From Lenzites betulinus (lineage: Eukaryota > Basidiomycota > Agaricomycetes > Polyporales > Polyporaceae): a stretch of DNA of 64,000 nt. The stretch spans positions 1,798,001 through 1,862,000 of the forward strand of contig JABYQU010000001.1 in the NCBI GenBank assembly GCA_022264855.1, read 5' to 3'. How positions within the stretch are numbered: the stretch's first letter is position 1; the number at the start of each line of letters is the position of its first letter. The position numbers were made by a program, and so were the translations under genes. Below the pieces are notes generated by a model, which saw nothing but the letters and a program-made list of their open reading frames with translations, was not told the DNA's origin and searched no databases. Below, piece by piece: positions 47,328-59,029 of this stretch.

Positions 47328-50300
47328 ATGCCGCTCTCTGTCCCCGTCCTCGCCCGCTCGTCCCCCTACGTCTCCACCCCGCTCGCGCCACAGCAAACAC
47401 GGTCCCAGGATGCCGCAGACAGCGACTCACCCCTGCTCCGCGCCCTCCGCAGCACCCTCCGCGCCGCACGCGGCACCCAGGACGCCTCTGTCCAGTCGCT
47501 GCTCTACCCCTTCTACGGCCGCACCGGCCCCGAAACCGGCGAGGAACTCCTCGCCTGGGACGCCCACACCGTCACCTTCAGCCAGGGCGGCGTCCTGCGC
47601 AAGAAGTGGTCCTTCAGCGACCCGGTCCAGTGGGCATGCATCGCTGCATTCATCCAACCCAGCCAGCTCTACTCCTCTACTCCCTCCACCCCCGCCTACT
47701 ATAGGGAAGATCCCAGCGAGAAGCTCCCAGACATCGAGCCAGACACCAACCCCACCTTCGGTCCATATGCCCAGGCACGGATGGAAAGGAAGCACGAGGA
47801 GGATCCCGACATCCGTACCCGCGGCATCTTCGTCTTCCTCCGCGGCATGGCCAAAATCTATCTCTTGAACGGTCTTGAGCACACTCTCAACCTCCCCTTC
47901 ATCGTTCGCAAAGCGTGGCCCGTCGAGCCATGCGGCCTCTTCATCCAGCGTGTAGTCGAGGGCTGGGAGCTCGAGGAGAATAAGCAGTCGGGTGCAGAGC
48001 CGTTGACCACCATCTTCACCCTCACTAGTCCCTTCGCCGAGCCTTCTGTCATAGGTATCACCGACGGAATCAGAGGCGGTTTCGAGGCCCACCCTTTGCA
48101 GATGAAACCCGACTACGCAGCAGAACAGGCCTCTCTTCCACCTGACGAGCGAATACTCTGGGTTACCCCTCAAGCCCGTGATATGGTGTCCAGTCTTGTG
48201 GTTACATTGAATGTCGACTTGAATCGTCTGTCCATCTGGCGATATGTCTATGCCCCTCCCTCAAGCTCTTTGAAGACTCCGCGAGCACCAACAGCACATT
48301 CGGGTCTTCACGCCAAACGCAGTTCCATGTCTGGGAATACATCCGCCCACTTGCGGCATGCTAACGCGGCCTTGGATGATCTTCGTCTCTCTCCAGACAA
48401 GACAGAGGCCAGGCGTCCCGGTGGACCGTCCGGCCCAGCTCCGACCCTCACAACAACAACAACGATGGCAGATCTCATGAGCGGCGGCCCCGTTGGCGGA
48501 GCAATCTCACAGTCCCAATGGAACTTACCTATCCCGTTTACGTTAGACCCTTCCGGGAAATCTCACCTTGGTACAGACAAGGTCGCCCCTAGTGAAGCCG
48601 TCAACCTGGAAGACGTTCCAGACCCAGCAGAAGAGGTCCGTCTAAAGCCTCTTTACTGGGCTGAGAAGCTCCATGAGGAAATCATTCCGGAATCGGCGTT
48701 CGTTACAATGCCATTGAACAAGTCTCATCAACGCTGATATATTCCTTCCAGGACAGCGGATTGCGACAACATCACTGTCGCTGTATTCGACCACCGCTGG
48801 ACAGGCAACAGTCACAGATATCTCTTGGGCATCTGCTTGCGTGCTACCGAAACTCTACTTATCTTCACTATGACTTCGGAGCGCCCTGGTGTCCTGCGCG
48901 CACACCAAGAATGCCGCATGGAAGGATGTGCCGTCTCGTCCATATACGCCACGCGCGAGAATGTTGCGGACCTACTGGTTCTCAAAGCGAATGGCTCGCT
49001 ATCCTTACTCACTCATGGAACACGCGAGCTTTCCCTGGAGCTAAAGATACCCTCGACTATGGTGGATGTCGAGCTCAAAACGGAGCGACGAATATCTGGC
49101 TTCTCTCATGCCCTTGGCAACTCAGTGTCGCTGATACTCTCCGATGAGTCTACCCTGCGTATCTCTCTGGACTTGACGGTGCAGGACAGCTTGGTTAAAG
49201 ATCTTATGTATATGCTCGCTCTAACGCTTCCTGCGGACCCCGTCTTCGCCCTACATCAATCGTTCCTAGGACGATGGTCCAGCAGAGCATACTCGACCGT
49301 CGAGGGTGTCGAACTCGAAGTGTTCGAGGAGGCATTATGGGAGATTCTTGCCCTTGAGCCTAGTGAGCGTCTGGGTTGCCCCGTTGCCGAAGAGAGCACA
49401 GCCTGGCAAAATCTCTGTGCGAACGAATCGATGGCCAGGTTTCGTGAGGATCCTGCATTGCGGAAGTTGCGGCTCCCTGGAACCTCCGCCTGTGACACCC
49501 CCTTCCGGAAACCTGTCGGCAAAACAACGGTCCACCACGCAGCGGTACTACATGCGCTTCACCATGTTGGGGAAGACAGACGACTCTCAGTGCCTACGTT
49601 CTCCGATGTACCTCGTCTTGCTCCCATCATTTGCCGTCTGGCTTTAGTGGTACGCCCGGAATGGGCAGACTACTGGAAGCGTCTGTGCCCCAACGCGATG
49701 CCTATCTGGCCCTCCCAATCCATGACAGGTACGCCCCACTGCCCCGTGTAGTATATCCAAGATACTCAAAATCATGTTGATCATCAGTGCTCGAGAACGT
49801 CCATGAACGGTTACCAATATGGCCCCCGGACATGTCAGCCATTTTGTATGGACGACTCAACAACCCGGATTGGAAGGTTCCTTGGAGCAATAGCCTCAAC
49901 TTCGCGTCCCATTTCGACCTCCAGGCCTCCTATGCCTTCGGTCGAGTGGACCCACTCCAGCGAACTTCCATCATGACCGCCCTCTGCAAAATCCTGACAG
50001 ATACGCAACGGGAAGGCAAGATACTGGATACACGTTCGCGCGCGGTATCAGCGCTTCAATTCATGGACTTCTTGAAATTCAAGCTCGGAGGTCTACAGCT
50101 CCTGCCTCTCGGTGTTGCCGCCCCTATTCGCGAAGCTTTGCGAACATGTCAACTATCGCCGGGCGGAGACTGGTCCATGACAGCGTACCGGCTTATTACC
50201 CGGAACGATCTCGCTGAGGGATTCAACGCCAAACCCGCGGTCGCCGTGAACAACGGCTATCGCTCTGTGCGCGAGTTCCTCGTCAGTGGATCGTGCGCCA

Positions 50301-53300
50301 TGCAGTTCGGCGTCAAACCGATGTCTGTGTCGTTCCAGCATCCGACGATGGGGCGGAAGACGTCGCGGCAGTGTATTGAAGAGGTGCAACGTGCGGTCTC
50401 GGGAGATCACAGCAAGGTCACCGGCGTGGAGTTTGACTTCGATGACCTCACGCGGATGAGGTTCGGTCAAGACCGACGGTTGGAGGATGTCGCGCGACTG
50501 CTTTGCTCTGCTAATGTCCATTATGTGCGCACCCCGGATCGTCCTGAAGCCAGGTAAGTGGTACTCCATGTTGAAATATATCGATACCAACAGTATTGTT
50601 TCTTAGCGAGGCCGATCAGCTCAGGGACCAGCAGCTCACAGTACATCGGATCACGGAACGCATACTCGCTCTTCCTCTTGGAAGAGCAGTCTTCACTTTC
50701 GGATCCATGTATACTGTGACGAAGGAGTCGTTCGCTATCCCCAAGATGGAGTACTCGGTGCGGGTGCAGCCGGCCAACACACTCTACACTGCGGAAATCA
50801 TGAAAATGCCGCCGGAGTTTGCAAGTTGGGGCGAATTCCACAATGGCGTTGCTGCAGGTCTGCGTATCTCCTCTCAAGCCCAGACGATCGAAAGTTCGTG
50901 GATCAAGTTCAACAGACCTTCCGAGTTGACACCTGAACACGCTGGCTTCCTCTACGCACTGGGGCTGACGGGCCATCTCCGAGAGATGTTGACATGGCAC
51001 ACCTTCGGCTACCTCACTCCGAAGCACGACATGACCTCCATCGGCGTCCTCCTAGGCCTCGCCGCCGCTAACGTCGGAAGCAGCAACAAGCACGTCACGA
51101 AGCTGATCGCCGTCCATACGCCTGCTCTCCTTCCCACCCCAGACGTCGACCTCAACGTTCCTCTGATCACGCAGGCAGCGGGCCTGGTGGGCATTGGCCT
51201 TCTGTACCTCGGGACGAAGCACCGCAGGATGGCCGAGGTTTGTCTGAACCAGATTAGCCGACGAGACCTCTACCAGCCCGATATCAGCAACGAGTACCGT
51301 GAAGCGTACACTCTTTCTGCTGCTTTGTCCTGTGGAATGGTCCTACTTGGCAAGGGGACTTCGACACCCGCCGATCTCGTGATTCAGAACCGGCTCCGCT
51401 TGCTGATCCATGGGGAGCCGCGCCTGGTCGAGAATGGCAAGCCTCGCCGGCCGACGTTCGACGTCAATATCACGTCGCCCGCCGCTTCAGTTGCCCTTGG
51501 GCTGATGTACCTTCGCACGGAGCGTCAGGACGTCGCGGACATCCTCGCCATTCCAGCCACGTTAGAGGGTCTGAACTCCATACAGCCCAACTTCCTCGTC
51601 CTCCGTTCAATGGCGCGCGGGCTGATCATGTGGGATACTATCACGCCCACGAAAGCATGGCTCATGGCCCAGCTACCACGGGTGGTCGTCATGGCCATGG
51701 ACTCACGTTTCCGAGGGAATCGGGTGGACGATGCGTACGAGCTTGCGTACTACAACATCCTCGCCGGTTCGTGCTTCGCAATCGGCCTGAAGTACGCGGG
51801 GAGCGCAAGAGAGGAGGCGTACATCCTTCTGTTGCAATATTGGGATATGTTCAGTCAAGTAGCCTTCTCAACCGGTAAGAAGCCTCGCTTCGTGCGCATA
51901 TCTCATTCGCTCAATCATGATGCAGGTACTGCATACGACCATCGCATCAAACGATCCGCCCTGCGTGAGGGCCTGAATCTCATTTCCCTAAGTATTGGGA
52001 TGGTTATGACCGGCACCGGCGAGGTCAACTGCTTGCGGCGGTTTCGGTATGCGTATGGAGTGCATAACCCGAGCGTGCGTTATGGATCCTTCACAGCTAC
52101 AAGCATGTCCATCGGTATGCTCTTCCTTGGCGGTGGTCGATACACTCTCGGCACCTCCGACGCCTCAATCGCATGCCTCGTCGCAGCATTCTATCCTCGA
52201 TTTCCTCCGAGTCCAGCAGACAACAAGGCATATCTGCAGGCGTATCGTCACCTCTGGGTCTTGGCGGTGGAGCCGCGGTGTCTGGTCGCCCGGGACGTCG
52301 ATTCGAAGGAGATCGTATACCTTCCCATCAAAGTGAAGGTGAAAGACACCAATCAAGTGGGCACGGCACAGCTCATTGCGCCAACCCTCGTTCCGGAGAT
52401 CGACAAAGTGCTCTCGATCAGGGTTGACACCCCCCGGTACTGGCCGTTCTACCTGGACATTGCCAACTTCCCTCGTCACCGCGAGTCACTACTACGCAGC
52501 CAGACCCTGTTCGTCAAGCGTCGGACGGCTTTCCTCACGTATATGGAAGACCCCAAGGGCAGCCGGAGTCTGTTCGTGAGGTCTGGATCGGGCACGGGGG
52601 ATGCGGCCACTCTGGATTTCCCTCAAGCCACCGACGTGAAAACCCATCCAGCGACAGATCTTCATGATTTTATCGCGTCTTCGTCAAACGATCCTCTCTT
52701 CCTCGCCTTCGCCGATCGCCTTTGCGGGGACGACGGAGAGACCGACACCGAGCGACTCTTCCAGGCCTACTGCCACTCGGCCTTGCTTGATTGCATGCTG
52801 CAGGACAAGGCACAGTCGCTGCAGTCGCTTCTGACAGTGTTCCACTTCCGTATCATGTCCCCCAAATCTGTCTACTTCCCACTGAGGCTCCAGGACCTCC
52901 GGTTCGCCGCAGACTTTTACAGCAAGGTCTACGACCGGAAGTTCAGTGGACGGGCGGAGAACAATGCGCGGCCCCCGCTCGTCAGGGAGACTACCCTTTC
53001 CGGCGCGCTGCACGTTCTGGATGGGAAGTTAGATGCATTACGCGACACCGAACTTTTCAAGCAGTTCCTGGCGAGCTACGCTCGCGGCGATGGTATCCCC
53101 TCCTTCCCAGAGGGATCGGCCGAGTGGGCGGCATCTCGCCAGATGTCGTGGTACTTGGAGCGAAACAGCGTTCCCGCTTCGACCCTTCTGAGCCTTCTGA
53201 AGGACCTCGCCCACAAGGCCCGCCAAGAATGCCTCAGTAACCCCCCGCCAGCCGGTACGGCCAACGCCGAAGCTCTAGAGCTGGGCATCAAAGAGGTTGT

Positions 53301-53397
53301 ACACGCGACGGGCACGCAGATGACTACCGCGATGGGCTCCGGCTGGACCGTTCGCTCTTTGGACGAGGTGATGGCTGCTTGGACTTCGGGAACCTGA
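47328..53397 (+). CDS. APC1: Anaphase-promoting complex subunit 1 (APC1)
   Basis: Largest scaffold subunit of the APC/C ubiquitin ligase, which drives exit from mitosis. Exons 47328-48697, 48752-49728, 49788-50553, 50607-51874 and 51926-53397 give about 1950 residues, in the family range. The N-terminal part has a WD40-like fold (FDHRWTGNSHRYLLGICLRA). The second half has proteasome/cyclosome-type repeats (PLITQAAGLVGIGLLYLGT, SPAASVALGLMYLRTERQDV, GLNLISLSIGMVMTGTGEV). The intron 51875-51925 is 51 nt, keeps frame and has no stop, so the sequence also reads through it. It is called an intron because it has GTAAGA and TGCAG ends, and the spliced product joins RSALREGLNLISLS correctly to upstream repeats. 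Start: first Met of a long open frame. Confidence 0.93.
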
Positions 53398-54505
53398 TCG
53401 GTGTTTCCTTCACCCCGGGGCGCTCGTATCGAAAAGTTGTCTTGGGTGAAGTTCGCCGTGCCACGCGTTGAAGAGGCTTTTTCCCAGCGTTCGGACGGAC
53501 GCCGCTTCGGACCCAGATGAGTATCCAAACGAAACTGTATCCCTATAACTCAATTCTTTACCACGAACACTGTTGTAAGATTATGATACCGTTACAAAGC
53601 GACTTCCTGAGGCACAACTATGCAGGACGGGAATCGGCGACGAAGCCGTTACGTAACATCGCCCATCTCTTATGGTATTGGAGATTTGACGTCGTCTTCG
53701 AGCGTGACTCGAGCGCAGGTGTGTTCTGACGTCCTTCTCGTCTACCCAGGTGGTTGTTGCACACGGCCGGTAGAATTCCAAAGTACAACATCTCTCCGAG
53801 GATCGCAAGTTCGCCGCCTTTGAGTTCCGCAGGCACGGGGCCTGGTGGTACGTGCTTGACATAATGATCGATACTTGATACAGGCGGCGGATGTACACGT
53901 ACGTGTAGCTGCGGAGGGTTTCTTCGTCGTGCCTCGTTGTTCTCAAAGGTGCGAACCCGTCAACATTTGCTCATCTCTAGACGGTCTTCCCAGGTCGATT
54001 ACCGGGATGCGGACACTCTTGTGGCAATCTCACGGACGGTGCGGGGAACTGCTTTGGTATGTTCCCAAGGTAAATTTTTCCTCATTTGCTTCTGTCGGCT
54101 AGCATTCAATATGCGACCTCGATCCCCAGGGGTTCGACGCGACCTTCTTCTCTAGAAGCCACTTTGGTGAAAGGTTCCGCGTTACCTTTTTGGCTCGGAA
54201 TACGCGCGAGATGTAGCCTCACCAGTGGCGCGCGAGCATTTGAGCCATACCGCGAAGGAGCGGCAGCTGTGGTGAGCGTATGCGAAATGCGGCTAAAACA
54301 TCCATTCTGGCTTCTAAACACAGGGTTGGTCATCGGGCTGCCACGGTCACTCGTCGGATGCCCAGGTACATCGTGCCCCGCGGCCTGGGTGGTATGCGTA
54401 TATAAATCCTGCAGTGCAACGGGGCACTGCACCGCACTACTCCCGCTACTCCGCTCACATATATCGACGTCCACATCTGTTATTCGTCCTTGCTTTCCAG
54501 ACATC
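53398..54505. other. Intergenic between APC1 and the EthD gene
   Basis: 3' flank of APC1, then the EthD promoter. No further gene recognised. Confidence 0.5.
54399..54406 (+). promoter_or_regulatory. TATA box of the EthD-domain gene
   Basis: TATATAAA about 100 bp before the ATG at 54506, in an otherwise GC-rich context. Confidence 0.65.
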
Positions 54506-54996
54506 ATGGGCATCATTCCTGAAGTAACCCATTCTGCACCTCCCTCTCTTCGCACAGACCGCGTACGCCTTGCGGTACTCATGGCGCCCAAACCTGGACT
54601 GTCCTTCGAGGAGTTTGACCGATATTGGCTTGATGTCCATGCCAAGGTGTTCTCCTCAATCGCCATAGCCCAGCGTAATCTGCTCAAGTATGAACAAGTA
54701 AGTGTTTCGCCTCTGTTCCACATCTTCCCCGCACGAGAACGGACATCTTATCTCATTCGTAGTTCCATCTCGACCCCGCCTACGACAAAATGATTGCTGC
54801 GCAAACACTCGCAAGGTCGCAGACACGCTTCCGCGGTATAGCGATCTTCGAGGCAACATCCCTAGACAAGATATTCGAGATCTTTCAGGATGAGGAGTAC
54901 CTTCGAGTCGTCGTTCCAGACGAGCATAAGTTCTTCGACCACGAGAACGCCCAGATTCTGGCGGGCCCCTTCGCCACAATCATCGATCAGCTGTAG
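54506..54996 (+). CDS. EthD-domain protein (dimeric alpha/beta barrel)
   Basis: Small protein of 141 residues in two exons, 54506-54697 and 54763-54996. It has the EthD-type ferredoxin-like fold pattern: DRVRLAVLMAPKPGLSFEEF, DRYWLDVHAKVFSSI, QTRFRGIAIFEATSLDKIFE and DEEYLRVVVPDEHKFFDHE. EthD proteins form dimeric barrels; in fungi several act as small decarboxylases or cyclases in polyketide and terpenoid pathways, others are uncharacterised. No biosynthetic genes are adjacent here, so the role is open. A TATA box lies about 100 bp upstream. Confidence 0.9.
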
Positions 54997-55771
54997 CAGG
55001 TTTGAGCTCATATCTAGCTCGACGCGGCTACGTATGCTGACCAGCTTTGCCTAGTAATTGAATTTTTGTATCGGGTAGCTTGCATAACGTTTTGAATATT
55101 TCCAAGGGAGTACAGAGTGTCTTCCCACCTGACGCACTGTTCGCTCAACACGCCCACCTGATGTACGATACAAGATGTGTCATGGCGATACTAAGACTTG
55201 CGGTTTCCTGTAGGCTGTGAATTGAAGCCGACAAAATGCGTTTGTTGTGAATACACCCTCGCCTTTGAGAGACCGTTTCAAGGGACGAGTGAACGAAGGA
55301 ATTCAGAGACGTAGTGGCATGAGTTGGTTCGAGTAGACAGAATAGCGTCCTAAGCTCGAGCTCGAAGGCAAGCGAACCACAATCAGGGATGCCATCCTGA
55401 ATCGCCTGGCTCTGGCGCGGATCTGTACTGGATCTGTTTTCATCAGTCGCGCGACCCGCCTCAGGGCTCCTCAGGGCTGCCTGTTAAGATTGTACCGGGA
55501 ACGAATTCTGGGCATATAGCTGTGCTACTGTAAGATCATCATTGATTACATACAGCGATAAGCCCAGTCGCCCCCACAACATTGAATCAGGTACTAGTAG
55601 TATCCGTGACGCTCGGTAGTGAACAACGTTGCACTTAGGCCTAGCCAATTTCATGTCACTGGCAGATGTGGATATTTAGCCTCATCATGTGCTGGCAGTT
55701 GATGAGCCGCCCAGGAGTGGTCCTGACCGGCCGTCGTACCAGGTCGTTGAAGCCACGAGCCCTGGCTGCAT
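54997..55771. other. Intergenic, left flank of the rearranged block
   Basis: No gene recognised in about 775 bp before the first kinase-like fragment. Confidence 0.5.
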
Positions 55772-56658
55772 TCATGTGAAAGGCAACGTATATGATTGCG
55801 TCAAGAGAGTAGTAACCTTCAAAGTGTATCCACGTTGTGAGTCAAGGAGCGCGGTGGGGGGGAGTACACAAGGGAACGTCGAGCTGTCAGTGAAGAGTTC
55901 GGCGGGAACCTCATGAATCCGCTGGTATATTTGATGTTCCATCGACCCTGTTATGATGACTTTGACGACAATGTCCCTGTGCATCGCGTCTTGCGCACAA
56001 GCAACTCGACGCTGTGACGGTGTGCATTTAGCGACATGAATGGACTGATAGCAGGCATGTGCTTACGCATCCTTTGCTGTCCATGACCGCAGAGGGAGAA
56101 TCGCATTTGTCTGTGCATATGGCGTACGGGAGGTTTCGTGTTTCGGAGTCGCCAGTGTTGGCAGGGGAATGCCAAAAGTACGACTTGTAATGCTCGTTGG
56201 CCTGGTACGGGGGCGCCCTGATCTCGGTCAAGAAAGCGAGTGCCTCTTCAGCAGTGAATCGGTCACGGACGACGTGGGTCGTCGTCTTCCCAAGAAAGGG
56301 CGCGAGGAGGGGGACAACGGGTATAGCGCTCTAGGACACGGATTGTGAGCGTCGACGCGTCGAGCACGAGGAGCGTACGTACGTTCAGCCAATTCAAATA
56401 TAGATTCCCGAGGCAACCCACGTCGAAAGGGAACGGGTTGTAGTATCGTTCACCTTGAGACACATTGGCTGGATTGTATATCCTCTGGCCGTAAGAGGCC
56501 TCTACGCTCGGTCGGCGACAGTCTGCAATCGACGCGTCGAGAGGGTGCATGAAGGACAAGCCAAAGTCGAACAGGGCGTAAGCGATGTTGGGAGACCGAC
56601 GGTGCTCGCTGTACCACGTCAGGACAGGTAAACGAAACGTACCTGTGGTAATAGCTCG
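55772..56658 (-). pseudogene. Chimeric kinase-like fragment: C-lobe fused in frame to an N-lobe
   Basis: Reading on the minus strand, 56658-56383 and 56330 onward encode the C-lobe of one kinase-like paralogue: YALFDFGLSF (DFG), YYNPFPFDVGCLGNLYLNWL, and VRDRFTAEEALAFLTEIRAP. At about 56211 the frame runs without a stop into YQANEHYKSYFWHSP, the N-terminal segment of a second paralogue, then through the donor at 56066 to an exon from 56011 (RRVACAQDAMHRDIVVKVI). After LLDSQRGYT (55824) similarity to the intact gene ends and the frame stops at 55772. Both parts are incomplete: the first lacks its N-lobe, the second its C-lobe. It is best read as the scar of a deletion between tandem paralogues, although the joined exons stay open. 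Confidence 0.8.
55824..56211. repeat. Duplicated segment, copy 1 (matches 58317-58703)
   Basis: About 388 bp almost identical to 58317-58703, the 5' half of the intact kinase-like gene, in the same orientation. Similarity ends abruptly on both sides, after GTGTATCC on the left and TACGGG on the right. Confidence 0.93.
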
Positions 56659-56862
56659 CTGTGGTCACGGTTGTTAAGCGCGTTTGGAATACAATTTGTA
56701 AAGCCACTCCAATTTCTGGTTAGGTCGATTTCTCCATTTTCCATGGTGTTCATGAAGTCGATCTCAGGAGACCGGACGGTACTTGGCGGTAGTTACCAGT
56801 GTATGTAGTAGTACGAGACAGAATTCCACAAGTTGCCGTTACGAGCGCCCATTCGACGCCCA
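56212..56862. repeat. Inverted duplicated segment, copy 1 (matches 59030-59640)
   Basis: Kinase C-lobe region that matches 59030-59640 in the opposite orientation, with similarity visible at both DNA and protein level. Confidence 0.85.
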
Positions 56863-57250
56863 TGGAACGTGACGCGCTCCCACTGGCACTCCTGCTGCTG
56901 CAGTCACTCGAGAGCAGTACTGACGTTCTGGACACGCATTCGCAGAGTCTCGCAGCCGGGAGAGGCGGTCGGCGACACGCTGGCCCGCGCTCAGTCCCTG
57001 ATTCTCCTGAACGCGATCGTGCAGTAGACGATCACGTTTCGGTTCACCACGGGCATCATGGCGCGGGACGGCGAGCACAAGGACGACGACATGCAGGCAC
57101 AGGACAGGCTGAGGCCGGGACCTGGACGACTCACCATGGTCGTCCAGGAGCAGGGGCGTGGCGGGGCTCTTGGAGGACCATGACCACGACTCGGGCGACG
57201 CCGACGAAGGTGGATACGGGGGCGCATTGAATGAGATCGCCGACCAGCTC
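56863..57250 (+). pseudogene. Fragment of an auxin-efflux-carrier-type transporter gene
   Basis: Matches about 60630-60995 of the intact carrier gene (ALPLxLLLLQSLES, then the loop region). It is broken by small indels that shift frame, and by a C-to-T change making GTG CAG TAG (stop at 57025-57027) where the intact gene has GTG CAG CAG. It covers only the part around the central cytoplasmic loop, with no start and no C-terminal membrane segments. It abuts the kinase C-lobe fragment at about 56862. Confidence 0.85.
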
Positions 57251-57307
57251 GGGCGGCAGGAGCCTCGCCAGCATGTGGAGCCTTCAATTACAAAATATAT
57301 GTGGGCA

Positions 57308-58786
57308 CTAGAACCGTAATGTTTGCCGAAAGAAGCGTAAAGCTATCCAGACATTAACATGAGTTGCCATCCAGTCCAGAGACCTCGCCCACAAAGGCTG
57401 GACTGGCGTGCGATACGGGTCCCAAAGACAGATATCCTCGGGAGATAGTTTGGACCAATAGATATTGGCGTCGTCCATGGTTTCGACGGCGTTCAACTGT
57501 AGAGCCACCTCGGTCTCGAGAACATCGGGAGAGGAATGGTCCTCGAGGCCGCGAAGGAACAACAGCGCCTCCGCAGCGGAGAATCGCCGTTTGGAGCGTT
57601 CAGTCATTCGATCAAATAAAGCCGCCAACCCCGGAACGAATGGCACCACGGTCTGTAGACACTTTGTAAGACGCGGGTATGACGGCATTGAGGTCGCGAA
57701 TAAACTTGCCGGGAAGTAGCGACGGAACAAGAATCCTGCTGCCCCGACGTCGAAGGCAAACGGGTTGTAGTATGCTGGAGCAAGCTGCGTATCACGCGGC
57801 TTGTACAGATTCGCACCGTCATCCGCGGCCGACAAGGGCAGACGGCACTCTTCTAGAGATGCATCGATGGGAAATAGGGCTGATTGATCAAAGTCCATGA
57901 GCGCATAAAAAAGATCGCTTTCACCACGATGGGCGCGCAGAGCTTCCCGGTGCTCCTCCGAGTGTGCCCAGAAGGGAGTACGACGGTTGATCGCGGTGTT
58001 GTAATCCCAGACATCCTGTAGCAAATCTGCTCAATGATAGATCTTAATCGACTCAGATTTGCATGCATACTCACGCGGTATGCAATGCGCAGCTCGTGCA
58101 AGAAAGACATACCCTGGAACAAGGGTTAGTCATGACTCGACACCCCACTAAACATGCTACGTTACCTGCAGGTAGCAACGCATAAACTGCATTGCCCCAC
58201 CTACTGTCTGTATGTCTCCGATGTGTGTTGGACATCCCCACCTAGATATGCCGGGGAGTTAGCGGGTTGCTAACTGCGATTGCGTTAGGGGGCTCACAGC
58301 GGCATTGCCACGAATGTGTATCCACGTTGTGAGTCAAGGAGCGCGGTGGGCGGGAGTACACAAGGAAACGTCGAGCCATCAGTGAAGAGTTCGGCGGGAA
58401 CCTCATGAATCCGCTGGTATATTTGATGTTCCATCGACCCTGTTATGATGACTTTGACGACAATGTCCCTGTGCATCGCGTCTTGCGCACAAGCAACTCG
58501 ACGCTGTGACGGTGTGCATTTAGCGACATGAATGGACTGATAGCAGGCATGTGCTTACGCATCCTTTGCTGTCCATGACCGCAGAGGGAGAATCGCATTT
58601 GTCTGTGCATATGGCGTACGGGAGGTTTCGTGTTTCGGAGTCGCCAGTGTTGGCAGGGGAATGCCAAAAGTACGACTTGTAATGCTCGTTGGCCTGGTAC
58701 GGGCGCAGCTCATACAGCACAACGCCTCGCCTAGCAAGCCAAGGACGACACTGGTTCCAGAAGACATTCGCAGGGTATGTGATCAT
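57308..58786 (-). CDS. Orphan kinase-like protein (intact copy)
   Basis: Member of a basidiomycete protein-kinase-like family. Exons 58786-58559, 58503-58298, 58241-58166, 58113-58075 and 58015-57308 give 418 residues. N-lobe: DIVVKVI (ATP-anchoring Lys) and SMEHQIYQRI (helix C Glu). Hinge-like FVAMPLWG. The catalytic loop is LHELRIAYRDVWDYN, with the catalytic Asp and the Asn five residues later, but His of HRD is Tyr. The metal-binding segment is MDFDQS, so DFG is DFD. The C-lobe has NPFAFDVGAAGFLF and the end motif LFDRMTERSKRRFSAAEAL. Activity is uncertain: key Asp/Lys/Asn remain but the Gly and His are changed. Relatives carry a longer N-terminus before FWNQCRPWLARRG, and a TATATA run lies only about 10 bp before this ATG, so an upstream exon may be missing. 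Confidence 0.85.
58317..58703. repeat. Duplicated segment, copy 2 (matches 55824-56211)
   Basis: Exonic and intronic part of the intact kinase-like gene, duplicated in direct orientation about 2.5 kb to the left. Confidence 0.93.
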
Positions 58787-59029
58787 GCTCAGGCTATATA
58801 TGCAGTCTGGCTCTGGCAGCTAAAGTTGATTTGGACAGTAAGGGTGGCGGACATAGAACGAAGCTATTGGCTTGACTGACCTCTGGCAGAGACGACTCCA
58901 TAATATCGCTGTCTTGAGATTCGAGCATCATTGTCTAGGTGTCAAAGCCGGCCAAATGCCAATAAGCCTCAGCGAACTGGGTGAGGGTACGCCGGGTGAG
59001 TTTCGGAGTGAGTCATTTAGGCGCGCTCT

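Noticed and set aside
54106..54723. 205-residue minus-strand frame opposite the EthD gene
   Set aside because: It is the antisense shadow of the EthD exon and promoter.
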